Positions 1 to 12,189 are shown, counted from the first letter of the stretch. The stretch: DNA of 64,000 nucleotides from Aldrovandia affinis (GCA_029706075.1 JAINUG010000014.1:6039838-6103837), one strand, 5' to 3'. Program-made: numbers and translations. The notes: generated by a model from the letters alone, not told the origin.

Positions 1-2864
1 TAGAGACTTCAGACATTTACAGCCACGAGGGGAAACCGGTCCTGCTAATTTAATTTCATTAATGTTCTCTTGCTTTGCGCAGGGAACGCTTTTTAAAACC
101 CCTCCGCTTTCATTCGTCGGGATGATGTCTCACGTCCATCACGGAGACCGAGCGAATGCAAACTATAGGATGCAGGCACATTGAGATGTTGCGTTTTCTC
201 TGTGAATAATGTAGGCTACTGTGTGTTTATTGAAACACGGGCTTGCGCTATTTTTTTCCCCCCACGCAGAGAAATACGGGGGGGGGGATGTTTGCGGGCA
301 GATTCGTTTCAGAAAATGAATGAATAAATAAATAAATAAATAAATATGATGGGCTCGTTTGGAGCGAGCTGTCCTCCTCCTCGTCTGTCATTACCGGAGC
401 ATTATCACTCAAGACACGAGGCGGCCCCACTCGTTAACAGGGCGACACTGCACCGGGCGCGTAATGACACAGATGTAACAGCAAATTCCATTTTCCCCGC
501 ATTTCCCAATTTTCCGACGCGCGAGAGCCTAACACCAGACTCGGAATATGAATTCCTCTAATTAGATGTGAAGTGTAGCCTGTTCGTTCGCGAGATTGGG
601 GGAAGGGTGTCCTTCCAGTGCTTTCAGTCCTTCACCACGGGCAGAACACAGAGCTATCACGGCCACGCGTCCGGTGCATTACTGGAACGATTACGCTCTT
701 TTTTTTGTTTCCATAGCCATATCTTAACTGTCCTTTAGTGCTGTACTTTAAAACGAACAAAAAACATTGGCGTCTATTTAGGTTTATTTTTTGGTGGATA
801 TATTGTTGTTCAAAATAATGTTTATTTTTTATTATTTTATGTATGCAATTCCTTATAACATTACCGTTGCTGTTTTCATTTGAAGTAGTAGCAATCTATT
901 TACTGTCAATATATTTTTTCCGACGCGGCTTCACCTCTCCACAACTGTCAATATATTAAACATCTATTGCAACATAAAATTAGATATAGCATCGCACTTG
1001 CAACCCCAAAAAAGTGCAACCAATACAAACATATTTAGCAGAAAAGGCAGTTATTTCTGCAACTGCCTGACCAATCAGATGCAATCACTCAGTGAGTATA
1101 AATTTTAATTGGCTACAATCTCTTGCTTCCACCTCCTTAGAGAGATAAGGTGCATTCAACAGACTTTGTTGAGATATGGCGCTGGATTAATCCAAGGAGG
1201 TTTTGTTTGACTTGCATTTGTCCTTATTTGGTCTAAATTTATGAACATAAGAAGTCATGACATAAGACTAGACATAAAGAGTCATGTGCTGCTTCACAAG
1301 CAACATATGAATTTAATTTCCTATCATGATTAAACTGTCATTATTTGTGTTGTGTTTGGCAAGTGATGGTGATATGCCTCAAAGGATCATGGTGCTGTAG
1401 TTCACTTCATGTCAAATGCGTGGGTTTTCAGTCATTCTGAAGCGGTAGGTACGCCATACCCAATGACAGCCAAGGAGACTCAAATCGGCCGGCCCGTATC
1501 GACTAATGCGATGCATGTGCATTCGTTTGTTGATCTTGGCGGTGCAGTACTCTTGGTTTTGTGCTCTTCTTTGTGGACTGTGATGGTAGCTCCATGTTCC
1601 TTTAATCCTGGCTGGATTTCATGAGCCATTGGTACGCGAGGAAGAACCATCTCCTGGGTCAGGCAATTGTCAAACTTTCCGTCAGACAAAGTGACTAGAG
1701 AAATGTTTCCCAGGATACAATACACTTCTTTTTATTTTACACAGTCTGTCCCTGCATTTAAAAACAATATATAGGTTCCAGTGAAGGCAGGTGCTTATGA
1801 ATATTCATTAGCAGGGAGACAGTTGCTTATTGTGGGTCCTGAATGTAATCACTATGGATACGCAAAGAATCATGGCAACTGTCATTAATGATAAATAAAT
1901 GCACGTTCCAGGCTTGGTGGTTCCGTCGAGCGGTCTTGTCCTCAGAACTCTCTCACTTGTGGATGTTCCACAACCTCAATCGTAAACGCTAACTCTCTTC
2001 CAATGCTAGACATTCTGATCATTGAGTGTTCAACATTCAAAACAGCTTTTTCGATTGTAATGACCATGTAACGGCATAAATACACACCATGCACCGTGGC
2101 TTCCTCTGTCGTGACAGTGTAACTGCACGGGGAGTTATAGCCATGTAATGACCAAAGGAAAGGGTTATAAGAATGTAATTCAGCATTATTACCATGTTAT
2201 AACAGTTATAAAAGACCTTAAGCAGAGGGTCATGGCTCCAATCCCCAGTCATTCCAGTGATTTGCTGAGCCAGACAACATTAATTTCAGACACAGATCCA
2301 GTAAATACATTTCCAGTTTCACCTTCTTGTTATTTCTCCAGCCCTCCTGCAGTCAGACGGGTCTAACAAATGTTGTTGTTTTTCTTGTTTGTTTAGTTTT
2401 GTTTAATTTGAGGTTTTTCTCCATTCTCTCCATTTTTCCTTTGCTCAAAGTGGGCTTCCGTACCAAAAAAACCCACCCGACCACAGAAATTAAATTTGTG
2501 TTTCTCTGAGACGCGCTCGAAAGCCCGTCGGAGAAAACTTTTGATTTGGATTTTAAAGCGGCTCTTGCGGAAGCCCACTGTATGCCGCCGAAGATCTGAG
2601 GCCCCGCCGTCTGCTGTATGAGACCCAACAGCCTTCCAACGCTGCCTCAAACAAACAAACAAACAACTCCCAGTATTAAATAAGGAGACTATTTTTAAAG
2701 ATGTAATCTCAAAGGATCAGTGCAATGCTGAGTGTGGAGGAGTTTTTTCCTGCCCGTGTGAGTACAGAACATGTAAACCATTTGAGTCAGAACTGGAAAT
2801 GTCCAATCAGTCCTGGGAGACAGGAGGCCTAGTGAGAATTGCTGTTTTTAAAGTAAACATATTT
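1..2864. other. Non-coding stretch, no gene recognised
   Basis: I see no coding exon, RNA gene or recognisable transposon here. Small features are a G-run near 280-289, an AAAT-type microsatellite at about 318-346, and T- and A-rich runs around 700-960. All open frames are short and without recognisable domains. Nothing in the first 600 bases, which contain scattered CpG, resolves into a promoter I can defend. Confidence 0.55.
318..346. repeat. AAAT-type microsatellite
   Basis: Seven or so uninterrupted tetranucleotide units (aaat register), preceded by a short gaat version. Simple-sequence repeat. Confidence 0.85.
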
Positions 2865-2866
2865 TA

Positions 2867-3010
2867 TGGAACGCAAGTGGCTCAGCCAGTGAAGGTGCTT
2901 GCTACAAGCACAGGCTGGGGCCTGTGGTCACGGGTTCGAGACTGGGCCATCGTTAGCCATCTGTTACCGGGTGAGACGTTGTTGGCCTTGTCCCTCCAGA
3001 GGTAGAGATG
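2867..3010 (+). mobile_element. tRNA-derived SINE-like element
   Basis: The segment carries an A-box-like motif (TGGCTCAGCCAGTGAAGG, about 2878-2895) and a B-box-like motif (GGTTCGAGACT, about 2933-2943). This is the arrangement of an internal RNA polymerase III promoter as found in tRNA-derived SINEs. The spacing between boxes is a little long for a functional tRNA gene and no cloverleaf could be drawn, so a decayed SINE head is more likely than a tRNA gene. The 3' boundary is uncertain. No target duplication was found. Confidence 0.5.
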
Positions 3011-3214
3011 TGATTAAGTAGGACAGGACTGTTCAGGTGAACCCCCCAACAACAGGCCAGGCACCCACAGAAATATATAGATATATATTTGCAAAGAAAT
3101 GACATATACATATACATGCAGTTGCTAAATAATACAACATTTAACAGTGACATATTATGAAGTGATATGTATGAGGTTAATAATTTGTATGAGGTTTGTG
3201 ATATTGTGTTGATA

Positions 3215-3477
3215 TTGGGGACCCCCTGTGTATGCTGTTTTTTGTTACAACCAATCTCTTCATCGATTATGGTTGTTGAAAACGTGTACGTTCTGCCATC
3301 ATTTTTACCATAAATCTATTTTTACGCAATGCAGGTTTGGCTCATTTCCATTTGCTCTGTCATTGAACTAATTGAAGAAATTCTAAGTGTCCAGTTAACA
3401 ACAATTAACAGTTAGTTGCAATTCAGAAGTTGCAACTATGATTGAAATGAAAACCAGCATACACAGTGGGTCCCCAA
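3215..3477. mobile_element. Inverted-repeat (MITE-like) element
   Basis: The ends are imperfect inverted repeats: TTGGGGACCCCCTGTGTATG at 3215-3234, and its complement (GTCCCCAA end) at about 3448-3477, matching over about 30 bases with few mismatches. No ORF lies between them. The length of about 260 bp and the lack of coding capacity fit a non-autonomous DNA transposon. The flanking GGGAACCGCTGGTG at 3489-3502 may belong to the same repeat family. The superfamily is not assigned. Confidence 0.55.
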
Positions 3478-3541
3478 GACAGAGTTTGGGAACCGCTGGT
3501 GTAGAGGACTGATTCAATGCCACCCCAGCAGCCCTTTCATG

Positions 3542-3607
3542 CTCACAGACCGACCTCTTTGACCTCACAGATCGACCTCTGTGACCTCACAGTCCGACTT
3601 CTGTGAG
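3542..3607. repeat. 22-bp minisatellite, three copies
   Basis: Three consecutive copies of a 22-bp unit of the form CTCACAG-nn-CGACCTCTGTGAC, with a few substitutions between copies. Confidence 0.8.
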
Positions 3608-4335
3608 TCAAATGAGTGGCACCAAAAGAAAACGCAAGCTTAAAATTACTGCAAAAAAAACAAAAACCTCCACGTTCATTAATTGAAACGTTTCATGGCG
3701 ATGGCTAATTACCGGCTGTGTTATCCCAGTGTGAGATCATTCTTCTTCTAAAACTTTGAAACCCAGTCCTCATTTACTGGCTGAATTTAAGTGCCTGCTT
3801 GTTTATTTATACAAAAAAAAAAAAAAATGTAGTGTCCAAAGTTCTTAATTGGACTCATATCTTTTTCTCGGAAAGCTTTAAAGATCAATACCATATAATT
3901 TGCAAATCAGAGAGCCACTCATAACTGTGCCTTGGGAGACGATATTTCCAGCTGACTGGCAGCACTGTTGCTAAAATGAAATTCATAAATCAGGACAGAT
4001 TGCTCGAGGCAACGCTGCCATATTTGCTTCAAATGTGACATTATCTCAGGGTCACATTGTTCATTTGGTTCCTTCCTGCCTGTGTTTGCCTCCTGTCACC
4101 AGTAGGGGGCACAGAGGGTTTCTGATCGCCCACGGGTCTGTCTGTCACCAAGACTGATGGAGTGAATCGTGGATTTGGATAAAACTTGAGGAGGTAATTG
4201 GCTTTATGAGGAGAAGGAAGTCAGTTGATCTTCGGGCTGCCGGAGGGAACTGCGAGGGAGTCTTTGTAGAGGAGGTTTTCATTTATTTATGTGCTAATTT
4301 GTCAGGGAAATGGCAAAAAGTGTTGTTACAATGTT
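3608..4335. other. Non-coding stretch, nothing recognised
   Basis: Two A-rich runs (about 3651 and 3812-3826) and otherwise anonymous sequence. No repeat boundary or coding signal was identified. Confidence 0.5.
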
Positions 4336-4710
4336 AAAAAAACAGGCATCATGGGGCGACCGTATTTTGTCTGGTCGGATATGGTGTGCACTGCCTGTCA
4401 GGGACAGGTTTCTACCAGACCGGCCCTGGTCGTCAGCCCTGATTGGGGGCGGCATTTGGCTGTCCCTGTCCGCCCCAGGGGGAGGGTGAGTCAGCTCGGG
4501 TCCGCCGTGAAGCACGTAAGGAGTCTCCAGAACGTGGGTGGGCGAGTTCACTGCCCTCTGAGAATTAGCTTGCCTCGTAGGGATGAACGGCAGACCCATG
4601 TGGGGAGGGTAAATTTGAATAAATAGAGGGTCTAATTGGCCACTAAATTGGGAGAAAAATGGGTAAAAATCTGAAATAAAGAAAAGAAAGGGAAAAAAAC
4701 AAGCATCATG
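4336..4710 (+). mobile_element. Main SINE family, 5'-truncated copy with target duplication
   Basis: This is a copy of the SINE family that dominates the window (call it SINE-A). The body includes the shared blocks GAATTAGCTTGCCTCGTAG (about 4561-4580) and TAATTGGCCACTAAATTGGG (about 4633-4652), and it ends in an A-rich tail. Its flanks are a direct repeat AAAAAAACARGCATCATG at 4336-4353 and 4693-4710 with one mismatch, read as the target-site duplication. The element itself is therefore about 4354-4692. The tRNA-like head is cut off before the A box, as expected for 5'-truncated, LINE-driven insertion. Confidence 0.85.
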
Positions 4711-4716
4711 TCCATG

Positions 4717-5250
4717 CATTAATTGTTTGTAGCCAAAGGCTAATTTCAAACACCTGTTCCCATTAAACTACAGAAAAAGAGAAGTATGTATCAAAAAAAT
4801 AAAAACAAATCAAAATACATGTACAAACACAAAAGTACAAATATCCAATAATACCTTTGAGCAGTAGAAGCACATGGAAACTCAAGCAGCGGACCAAGTG
4901 TCTGCCCTGTCAATACCACAGACCCTTAAGCCCAGCACCACTCGCTCTCTCGCTCTCTCTCTCTCATTAATTGCATTAATTGTTTGTAGCCAAAGGCTAA
5001 TTTCCAACACCTGTTCCCAATAAACTACAGAAAAAGAAAAGTATGTATCAAAAAAATCAAAATAAAAAAAAATACATGTACAAACACAAAATACATGTAC
5101 AAACACAAAAGTACAAATATCCAATAATACCTTTGAGCAGTAGAAGCACATGGAAACTCAAGCAGCAGACCAAGTGTCTGCCCTGTCAATACCACAGATC
5201 CTTAAGCCCAGCACCACTCTCTCTCTCGCTCTCTCTCTCTCACTCTCTGT
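4717..5250. repeat. Tandem pair of a ~257-bp repeat
   Basis: Two head-to-tail copies start at 4717 and 4974, both with CATTAATTGTTTGTAGCCAA. Each continues through an AAACTACAGAAAAAG block, an A-rich ATACATGTACAAACACAAA block and the block CTTTGAGCAGTAGAAGCACA, and ends in a CT-rich run. The second copy has an extra internal duplication of the ATACATGTACAAACACAAA block. A third copy lies at 20082-20375. I do not recognise the family. Confidence 0.85.
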
Positions 5251-5450
5251 GATCTCGCTCTTTCTCTCTCTTCCTCTGTGATATATTTCTCTCTCTCTCT
5301 TTGTTTCTGTTGGCTCATTCCCTCTCTCATACCCTGCACTCTTTCCACACAATGTTGTGTGTGTGTGTGCGTGTGTGTGGAGGGGTGGGTGGGGCAGTGA
5401 GTGAGTGTGTATGTGTCGGGGGGTGGGGGGGGGGGTAGTGTGTGAGTGTT
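5205..5450. repeat. CT-rich, GT-rich and G-rich low-complexity run
   Basis: A CT-rich segment (about 5205-5300) is followed by GT repeats and G-runs (about 5354-5450). The open frame translated across it on the minus strand is a low-complexity artefact. Confidence 0.8.
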
Positions 5451-5480
5451 CCTCTGTATGGACAGAGTGGCCTACCTGTT

Positions 5481-6870
5481 TGTCAGAACCCATCATAAGG
5501 CATTGTATAATTGGCACAGCTTCTCTGTCAATGCCATACAATTGTACATAAATCACCAACACATTTTTCTGAGCTAAATGCAAAATTAATCATGCAAGAC
5601 TTGGTCCCGAATGGCTCGATTTACTGGAACAAGTTTTCACAAAATCTAACTAATTAAGTACACATTCTTTTCAGTGCACATTCAAAAACAATCATTTATA
5701 TTTATTATATATATATACTGTATATACACTTACAAATCCTTTCATTTTAAAATTGAGCATTATTTAGATGTAACTTTTTACATGGATAAACACATTTGAT
5801 TAAATAAATTATTTAAAGGCCAGAACAAAAAATGAGGACTGAACTCCGCTAAGCTCAAATTATTGCCTGTGAGAGGAGACAGCATAATGTCTCCTGGTTT
5901 GTAGGTAACATTAATTATTCTCTTTTGCTCTCAGCCATCACGGTAACTTCTCGTAAATGTGTTTTCTTTCCCAGCCATATGAGATTAAATGGCCTATGTC
6001 AAATTGGGTATATAGTATGAACCAATCATCATTGTTTTTAAATGAATTCCCAGAAGCCATGGAGGGCACACACTTTAATCCCTTGTCTATATCGGCCAGC
6101 CCTTCATCAAAAGACAAGCAAATTATTCAATGACTTCAGGTTAAGTCACTAAATCCACAGACCAGCAGAAGAGAGCTTCTACCAAGACAGGGTCTATACC
6201 GGCCAGCCCTTCATCAAAAGACAAGCAAATTTTTTTTTTTATATCAGGGTCTTTTTTTTATCCTCCCGCCCTTCGAGAACAGAATCAATGAACTCACTCA
6301 CGGTGAGTTATTAACCGTTTCTTCCAATCCATTTATGAGTTGAAACACAAACTGGGCTCTGAAAGCCGATGGGGGCTTCTCAAACATTTTGCGCCGTAAA
6401 GTCATCCGTCGTCCTTCTCTGCGAGACCTGCTTGGTACGTAGTTAATATTTTAGCGATTCGGTGTGTGGGGGAGGGGCCTTCACCGGCATCATATTTTAC
6501 CCGAGGCCCTTCGGTTTGTCCTTGATCTGATGGGACGCACTGAGCCAGTGGGATAAGTGGCTCTCCTGTATTCGTACGAGTGCTGATACGGTTCCATTGA
6601 TTTGGTGTACCGTACCTCTTCGGCCAAACATAACCCCCCCTCAACCTCACCTGCACCCCCGATACAAACCCTGAATTCAACACAGGCCCTTAAAAATGGT
6701 GTGGGGAAAGGTAAGCATTAGTTCATGGCAAAGTGCCTTTTGAATGACGATTCAAATAATTACTACTTGTAATTGGTCAAATAATGCACCATCATATTGC
6801 CAATGCTTGGCTGATAGGTGTTGAGTAATGAGCTGTGGAGGGGCATTTGTTTGCCGTGTGAATTTGTAGT
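5481..6870. other. Non-coding stretch with one 40-bp direct repeat
   Basis: Mostly anonymous AT-rich sequence. A direct repeat of about 38-40 bp (GGCCAGCCCTTCATCAAAAG core) occurs at about 6085-6124 and 6192-6230, 107 bp apart. No coding exon was identified. Confidence 0.55.
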
Positions 6871-6874
6871 ATTG

Positions 6875-7125
6875 TAGGGGGACTCAAGTCCTTTTGTAAC
6901 TTTCTTTCTTGTTCTTGTTCATTTCACATTAGTCTTTGAGGAGTTGTGACCAAGTCACTGTTATGCAAGTCATAAGTAAGTCTCAAGTCTTAACCCTTGA
7001 GTTTTGAGTAAGTCCCAAATAATAATGATAATAATAATGCAGGGTAAGTCTCAGGTAAAGGCCCAAGTTACCATGCTCAGGTCATGTCGTAGCCATGAGT
7101 GCCTAATTTCAGGTGTTTCAAGTTT
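6875..7125. repeat. Degenerate CAAGTC-rich repeat
   Basis: Many interspersed copies of AAGTC, GTCTCAAGTC and similar words (6885-7010), then further CAAGTT/TCAGGT motifs. This resembles a widespread degenerate fish repeat, but I cannot name it. A short AAT/ATG microsatellite interrupts it at about 7017-7039. Confidence 0.5.
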
Positions 7126-7130
7126 TCAAA

Positions 7131-8702
7131 TCTCAACGGTAGTGTGTAATACACACAATTTTTTAAATTCAGGTCATATTTTATGTTTTTCTTATAATTG
7201 TACATAAATAAACTTCAGATCTTAGCTTGTATGGAGCTTATATGGAAATGTTGTTATGTTGTGTTGTTGACCGGGTGCTTAGACAGGCTCTAATCTGAAC
7301 CTACTGGCATCATGGGAGAGATTGCTGCTCATTATGTTTCATGTTGTGTGCAGTGCGCAAGCGTGATGTGTCATACTCTTTGAGCACCCCCTAGTGACTG
7401 TCCTCACAAAGACGGCCTCTTAAGAAACCAATTGTGATGGAACAATTAGCCCAATCCATCCTTTATAATTCAATGGGGGAAAATCATAGACAGCTACAAG
7501 GGAGGGCAGGAGTGGAATTAACCTGTGCTGGGTAAATTGGATGGATTGACATCTCTAGGTTTAAATTCACTAGCTTCAAGATGAGCAGCCAAAACTTGAA
7601 CTTAAAATCGTTTTTTGTTGTAATAAAATTATTTATTTATTCTATATATCTATAAAATATGATTGGTTTCCCCCCTTTATTTCTCATTTTGTTTCTTTTG
7701 AGTTTTTTTCATTTTGTCCTCATCCAGAGCGCTCCTGCAGGCAGGGTTTCACAAGAAAAGATGTTCTGGAACACTCCAGAGAATCGGAAACCAGTCCGCC
7801 CCCTCAATCAGCCCTAATTACCTGGCTCGCCCCCCATTCACGGAACCCGGCTCCTTCAGCCTGTTCCCCATGAATGCCGAACGAGATGGGGCCCTACGTG
7901 CTGCCCTGTGAGACGGACCCGTCGGCCGGGACCAGCCAATCCAGAGAGAGGTAACTGATGTAATCCGGCCCGGGAATGTGGCCCCCTTTGTGTGAACTCT
8001 GGCGATGTGGGAAAGTACTGTAAAGCAGAGAGCTGTTGGGGTGGTGCAGGGGTAAAGAATTCTACCCCCCAAAAAAAAGGAAAAGGAAAAAAAGACTAAT
8101 GGTAACGTGAAGAGGTCTGGCTTTGTCTTTTTGTAAAAATACATAACTGCACTCCCTTTGTTTGGGTAGCCCTCGCGGTCCCGAAATCGTGCTCCAGTCC
8201 TCCGGGATAATTGGGCCAGGAGGAAATGTTTTGGACAGCACAAGTGGAAACAGAAAATAAGGCAGGGTGGGCGGTGGTGGTGGGGCAGGCGGTGTTCCGA
8301 AATGCTTTCCCAGTGAAGGAGGAATTGATTTTTTTGCAAGCGTGCGGTCATTCAGTTCCATCATCAAATTAAAATCATTTGTGCATGCGGCTCTTTAGAG
8401 TTCCGTGGGAGCGCCGGCTTGCAAGCAGCAATCGTTTCAATGTTTGGAAACGAATGCAAATGTGACACTTCTTAAATATTTGTTTTCGGAGAGAGCGAGC
8501 GACTGACTCAGAGGGTGGGGGGGAATAAAGTAGGGCGATGACACTTTTATTCATGGGCTTATAAAAATTATTAATGTGCAGCAACACAAATCAAATGCAT
8601 GTTTTTTTTGGGGTTTTGTTTTGTTTGTTGTTTTTTTAAAATCAATCCATGGAGATTGACAGGTATTCTCTAAATTGCACTCCTCATAAATGTGTGAGTT
8701 AT
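7131..8702. other. Non-coding stretch; moderately GC-rich block
   Basis: No gene recognised. The block at about 7720-7960 is more GC-rich than its surroundings and lacks repeat motifs seen elsewhere in the window. It contains CAGCCCTAATTACC and could be a conserved non-coding element, but sequence alone cannot show that. Open frames here have no recognisable domain. Confidence 0.45.
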
Positions 8703-8748
8703 TTCTTCTGCCTTTATATTTCGAAAGAGAAATATAAAGGCAGAAGAA
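8703..8748. other. Perfect 20-bp inverted repeat (hairpin)
   Basis: The arms at 8703-8722 and 8729-8748 are perfectly complementary (left arm core CTTCTGCCTTTATATTTC) around a 6-base loop, GAAAGA. The stem is AT-rich and could extrude as a cruciform or fold as RNA. The stem is short for a typical pre-miRNA, which usually pairs about 25-35 bp with mismatches. Confidence 0.9.
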
Positions 8749-9496
8749 TTGGCATCATGAATAATGGCCGATCAATCATTCGGTCATGTTTAATTTGCAG
8801 AGAGTGCATCCGTGGGCAATGACTGCATACTGACAACGGAATAAAATGTGAAAATGAAACAATGACTAGACCACATCAAGATTAAAACAGACTGAGTGGC
8901 TCAAAACAGAGCATTAGTATAACAATAACAAAATGTCACATCCAGTGGAAAGCTGGACCAATCTAGTTATTCTATACCCATGTTCTTTGCTCTTCAGAAA
9001 ATAATTCTACTGATAGTGTGAAAGATGGTACATGCTAGAAATATGAATATTGCGTCTTTGCTTAGGGAATAAAACTGGTTATGGCTGTAAATGAATATGG
9101 GATATTCCTTTGATTTATGGTAATTAAAATCTGATGGTCTATTGTCAAAGTTTAAATGAAGTTCTATTCTGTTTTAATTTACTTCTTTTTTTTGTTGACA
9201 TAGGTAAGTCAAAGATCCTCAAGGGATTCTGTGTGTACAGCAGCAATTCTGTGGAAATGGGGGAAAAAAACTCTTTATGATCTCGATGAATAATTCAGAA
9301 AATAAAAAGGGCATCACCTCGTAGACTCTCAAGACAAGCTCTCATATTAGGTGTAGTTTTAAAAAAACAACATATATATTTAGACAGTTTTTCCAGTGAA
9401 AGAATTTAAGCGTAGTCCAGAAGTCGTAGGTCAATCTACTCAAACACCACGCCAAAACAGCGGAAAACATCATCCATCCGGTTTAATATTATTTTA
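8749..9496. other. Non-coding stretch, nothing recognised
   Basis: AT-rich anonymous sequence with no repeat motif shared with other parts of the window and no coding signal. Confidence 0.5.
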
Positions 9497-9769
9497 TTTT
9501 TTTATCCTATTTTTCTCCCAATTTGGAAGCCAATTATACCCAATTTTCCCTCCCCCACGAGCCCACCGCTCGTCCTCGGAGGTAAGCCATTTATTCCCGT
9601 ACAGGGACACCTTACGCACTTCTCGGCGAGCCCGTGTCATCCAGTCGTTGCCCCCCGATGGGGCTCTCGGCCAGGGCCGGGCTGGTGCAGCCGGGTTTCG
9701 AAACTGTGGCTGCAGTGGGCAACTTGCACTCTGGGCGAATGCTTTGACTGTTACGCCACCCGAGGCCCC
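9497..9769 (-). mobile_element. SINE-A copy
   Basis: On the minus strand the order is: tRNA-like head (reverse complement of GTTACGCCACCCGAGGCC, about 9750-9767), a B-box region around GGTTTCGAAACT, body, and the 3' block complementary to TTTCTCCCAATTTGGAAGCC (9511-9530). It is close to full length but internally shorter than the 43.6-kb copy. No convincing target duplication was found. Confidence 0.85.
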
Positions 9770-10851
9770 AAGTGTGCATTTGTTTTGCTCCTGAATACTG
9801 GTCTCATATATAGAGTGGAAAAGGCCAGACGTATTGCGCTGCTCTATCGCTATGACAACCACTAACACATTAAGATTAGCCTAAGGTCCTCAGGCGGCAA
9901 GGCCCTTTTGGCTGTTCCAAGGTAGCATATACCCATGTAGCATATATGTAGCCACACCCAACAAAACGATATGAAAGTTATTTTTTTTTTTTTAAAATGT
10001 TTTTAACTTCGCACTAGAAAGGACAGCAGCTTGCCTGTGGCACTGTTTGTCACTAAACCCCAGTAAAAACGTGTCTCTAAGGACCCACTTGTACTCCGTT
10101 ATCTCTTCCTGTTGCCGTGCCATATGCTGGAAAGATGCGCTGGATCTTACCGTTTGCATTATCATGGCCTAATTACCGCTGTGCCTTTTTTTTTTATGAA
10201 TGGAGAATTTTGTATTCAAACAGCATACTAGGAAATTTAGAATTTATTAGACAATCTTGGCATATGGATATTTCTCTCTCTCTCTTTCACGCACATGTTT
10301 TGCGTTTCATTCTGCCTCCTACATTTGTTTTCTTTGTATTCAAATGGTTTCATGTCTGGCAATCTTATATGGGCATAATAGACAGTTTTCTCTGAATGCA
10401 TCCTGCATAAAATGATTGTTTCGTGACATATCAATATCTTCACAAACTGCAGGTGCTACATATTTCATCTCTTCCCCCATTCCCCCATAATTGGACAAAG
10501 TTATTTCCCACAACAACAACATTCATTCATGAATATCTCAGATGATTCGACAGAATCACTGACAGGAGGAGGCAGGAACAGACATTTGCAAGAAGCAAAA
10601 AGACATCTGTTGGTTGTTGATTGTACGCCTCCAGTATGAAGTCCATAAATAAAAGCTACATGACATTCTCATCTCCAGCAAGTGTGTCTACTGTACGGCG
10701 TCAAGTTAAACCAAACGATGCCTCACTGTAATTACACTTCACAAAGGCAGCCATTGCAGCAGGTACATAACTTTTTTGTTTAGATTTTTTATTTATTTCG
10801 TCGCCTCATTGATTGAACAAGGGTCTCCTTTAAGAAGGAGTTAGTTGTGGG
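9770..10851. other. Non-coding stretch, nothing recognised
   Basis: Anonymous sequence, with T-runs near 9979-9992 and 10189-10195 and a short CT run at 10272-10286. Confidence 0.5.
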
Positions 10852-10947
10852 GGCCTCGAATAGCATAGCGATCTAACACACTCACATTGGCTGGTGCTTT
10901 GCAAGTGTGAGCTACCTATTGCAGTTGCGGTTTGAAACCCGACTGCG
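10852..10947 (+). mobile_element. SINE-A head fragment
   Basis: Only the tRNA-like 5' part is present: an A-box region TAGCATAGCGATCTAACAC and a B-box region GGTTTGAAACCC (about 10929-10940). The copy stops right after the head. Confidence 0.85.
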
Positions 10948-10966
10948 TTTTTAATATTATATATGC

Positions 10967-11094
10967 CTTTTATCAGGCACTTTTATCCAAAGCGACTTAC
11001 AGTAGTGAATGCATACATTTTTCAGTATATGTGGTCCCATAGGAAACTGAACCGAAGCATTGTCAACACCATGCTGTACCAGCTGAACCACCAT
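10967..11094 (-). mobile_element. Second tRNA-derived SINE family, with LINE-type tail
   Basis: Read on the minus strand this starts with a tRNA-like head (GTGGTTCAGCTGGTACAGC). It passes the block CATATACTGAAAAATGTATG (shared with the copy at 46348-46480) and ends in GTAAGTCGCTTTGGATAAAA, the 3' tail common to many fish SINEs and their partner LINEs. The head is decayed around the B box. Confidence 0.75.
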
Positions 11095-12189
11095 ATTTGT
11101 TTTAGTAACACAAATTAAGCAACACAACTTCTCCCAGAGCGCTTGCTTTGATCCGTACCTCCGGGAGATGTACTATTATCGGATCCTGTCTGGCATTTTT
11201 GTCAAAGAAGAGATATTCATTCATATGAGGATGTTTTTTTGCAATGTCGCTCTACAAAAGGAAGTGACCTTTCTGAATTTTTAAATGAACAGACTTGTAA
11301 TGCTAATATAGTACAACCTTTAAGTTCTAACCTGCAAACTTGTAAAACCAATGTGAGCCTTTTTTTTTGGTCCATTTACAGTAAATTATTTTTTTGGGGG
11401 AGGAACATAAATGTAACAGCCCCCGGCCTAGCACAATGGGGCTTTATCCAGTCTCTTTATTAGGTAACTAATTATATTAAAGTACAAACACATTTTGGTG
11501 CGGGTTTACCACACAGTTGGCAATATTTTCTCCACTACGCTTAAAGGAAATAACAGATTCAAAGTGCATTTCTGGATAATATTACGTTATTTTCGCTGAG
11601 GTAACACTTATTCATTTTTATTTTTTTAACCCCCCAGTTCCCGCATCAGAGGTGTTTGGATATCATCGGCAGGCCTTATCATCGAATTCCACAGAGCCTC
11701 CCTCTCTCCGGTGGCCCGCAGTCTCCCACTGAAGGTCATTACAATCTTGGGAAGGGGTCAGTCTGCCTTGGAATCGCTTCAAAGCTCTGCTTACGCGCCG
11801 GGGCGATCCAAAGCCCCCTCAATCACAGGCAGACTTTAAGAGTCATCGAGAAGTAGTTTCACATATGCGTCTGAGTTTAGCTTCCTTAATCCGCCGGCGT
11901 GATGGGGAGCAGCCGACCGCGGTAATTTGGGCCCGGCGCTTAGCGGGGACGGCGGCCCCCAGACTTAGCCACCAATTCTGCTGTCAGCGAAACTCAAACG
12001 CTGCTCTAATAACGTCTTTCTTGGCCTTAATCCCGTGCGATTAAGTCGCAAGATAGTGTCACGCGCCTTATCGAGCGAGAGAATGCGTCTACATATGTAT
12101 TTACAGCTTTGCACTGTGAACTTTGAGATTTCTGTGTTTGAGCAAGAGTGTCCTGTTGTATGGCGGCTGATGTGGAACACAGCTTCGCA
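11095..12189. other. Non-coding stretch; GC-rich single-copy block at 11640-12070
   Basis: No exon recognised. The block at 11640-12070 is GC-rich, contains CpG-bearing words such as CCGACCGCGGTAATTTGGGC, and shares nothing with the repeats in this window. It has no long ORF. It could be a conserved regulatory element, but this is inference. Confidence 0.45.

Noticed and set aside
2867-2950. Functional tRNA gene at the 2.87-kb A/B boxes
   Set aside because: Spacing and arms do not fit a cloverleaf; a SINE head is more likely.
5354-5583. Minus-strand 141-codon frame
   Set aside because: Driven by GT, G-rich and CT-rich low-complexity DNA plus the 5.0-kb repeat.
7818-8351. 177-codon minus-strand open frame
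   Set aside because: No domain, no splice context, uneven composition with Pro/Thr and Phe runs from low-complexity DNA; likely chance in a GC-rich region.
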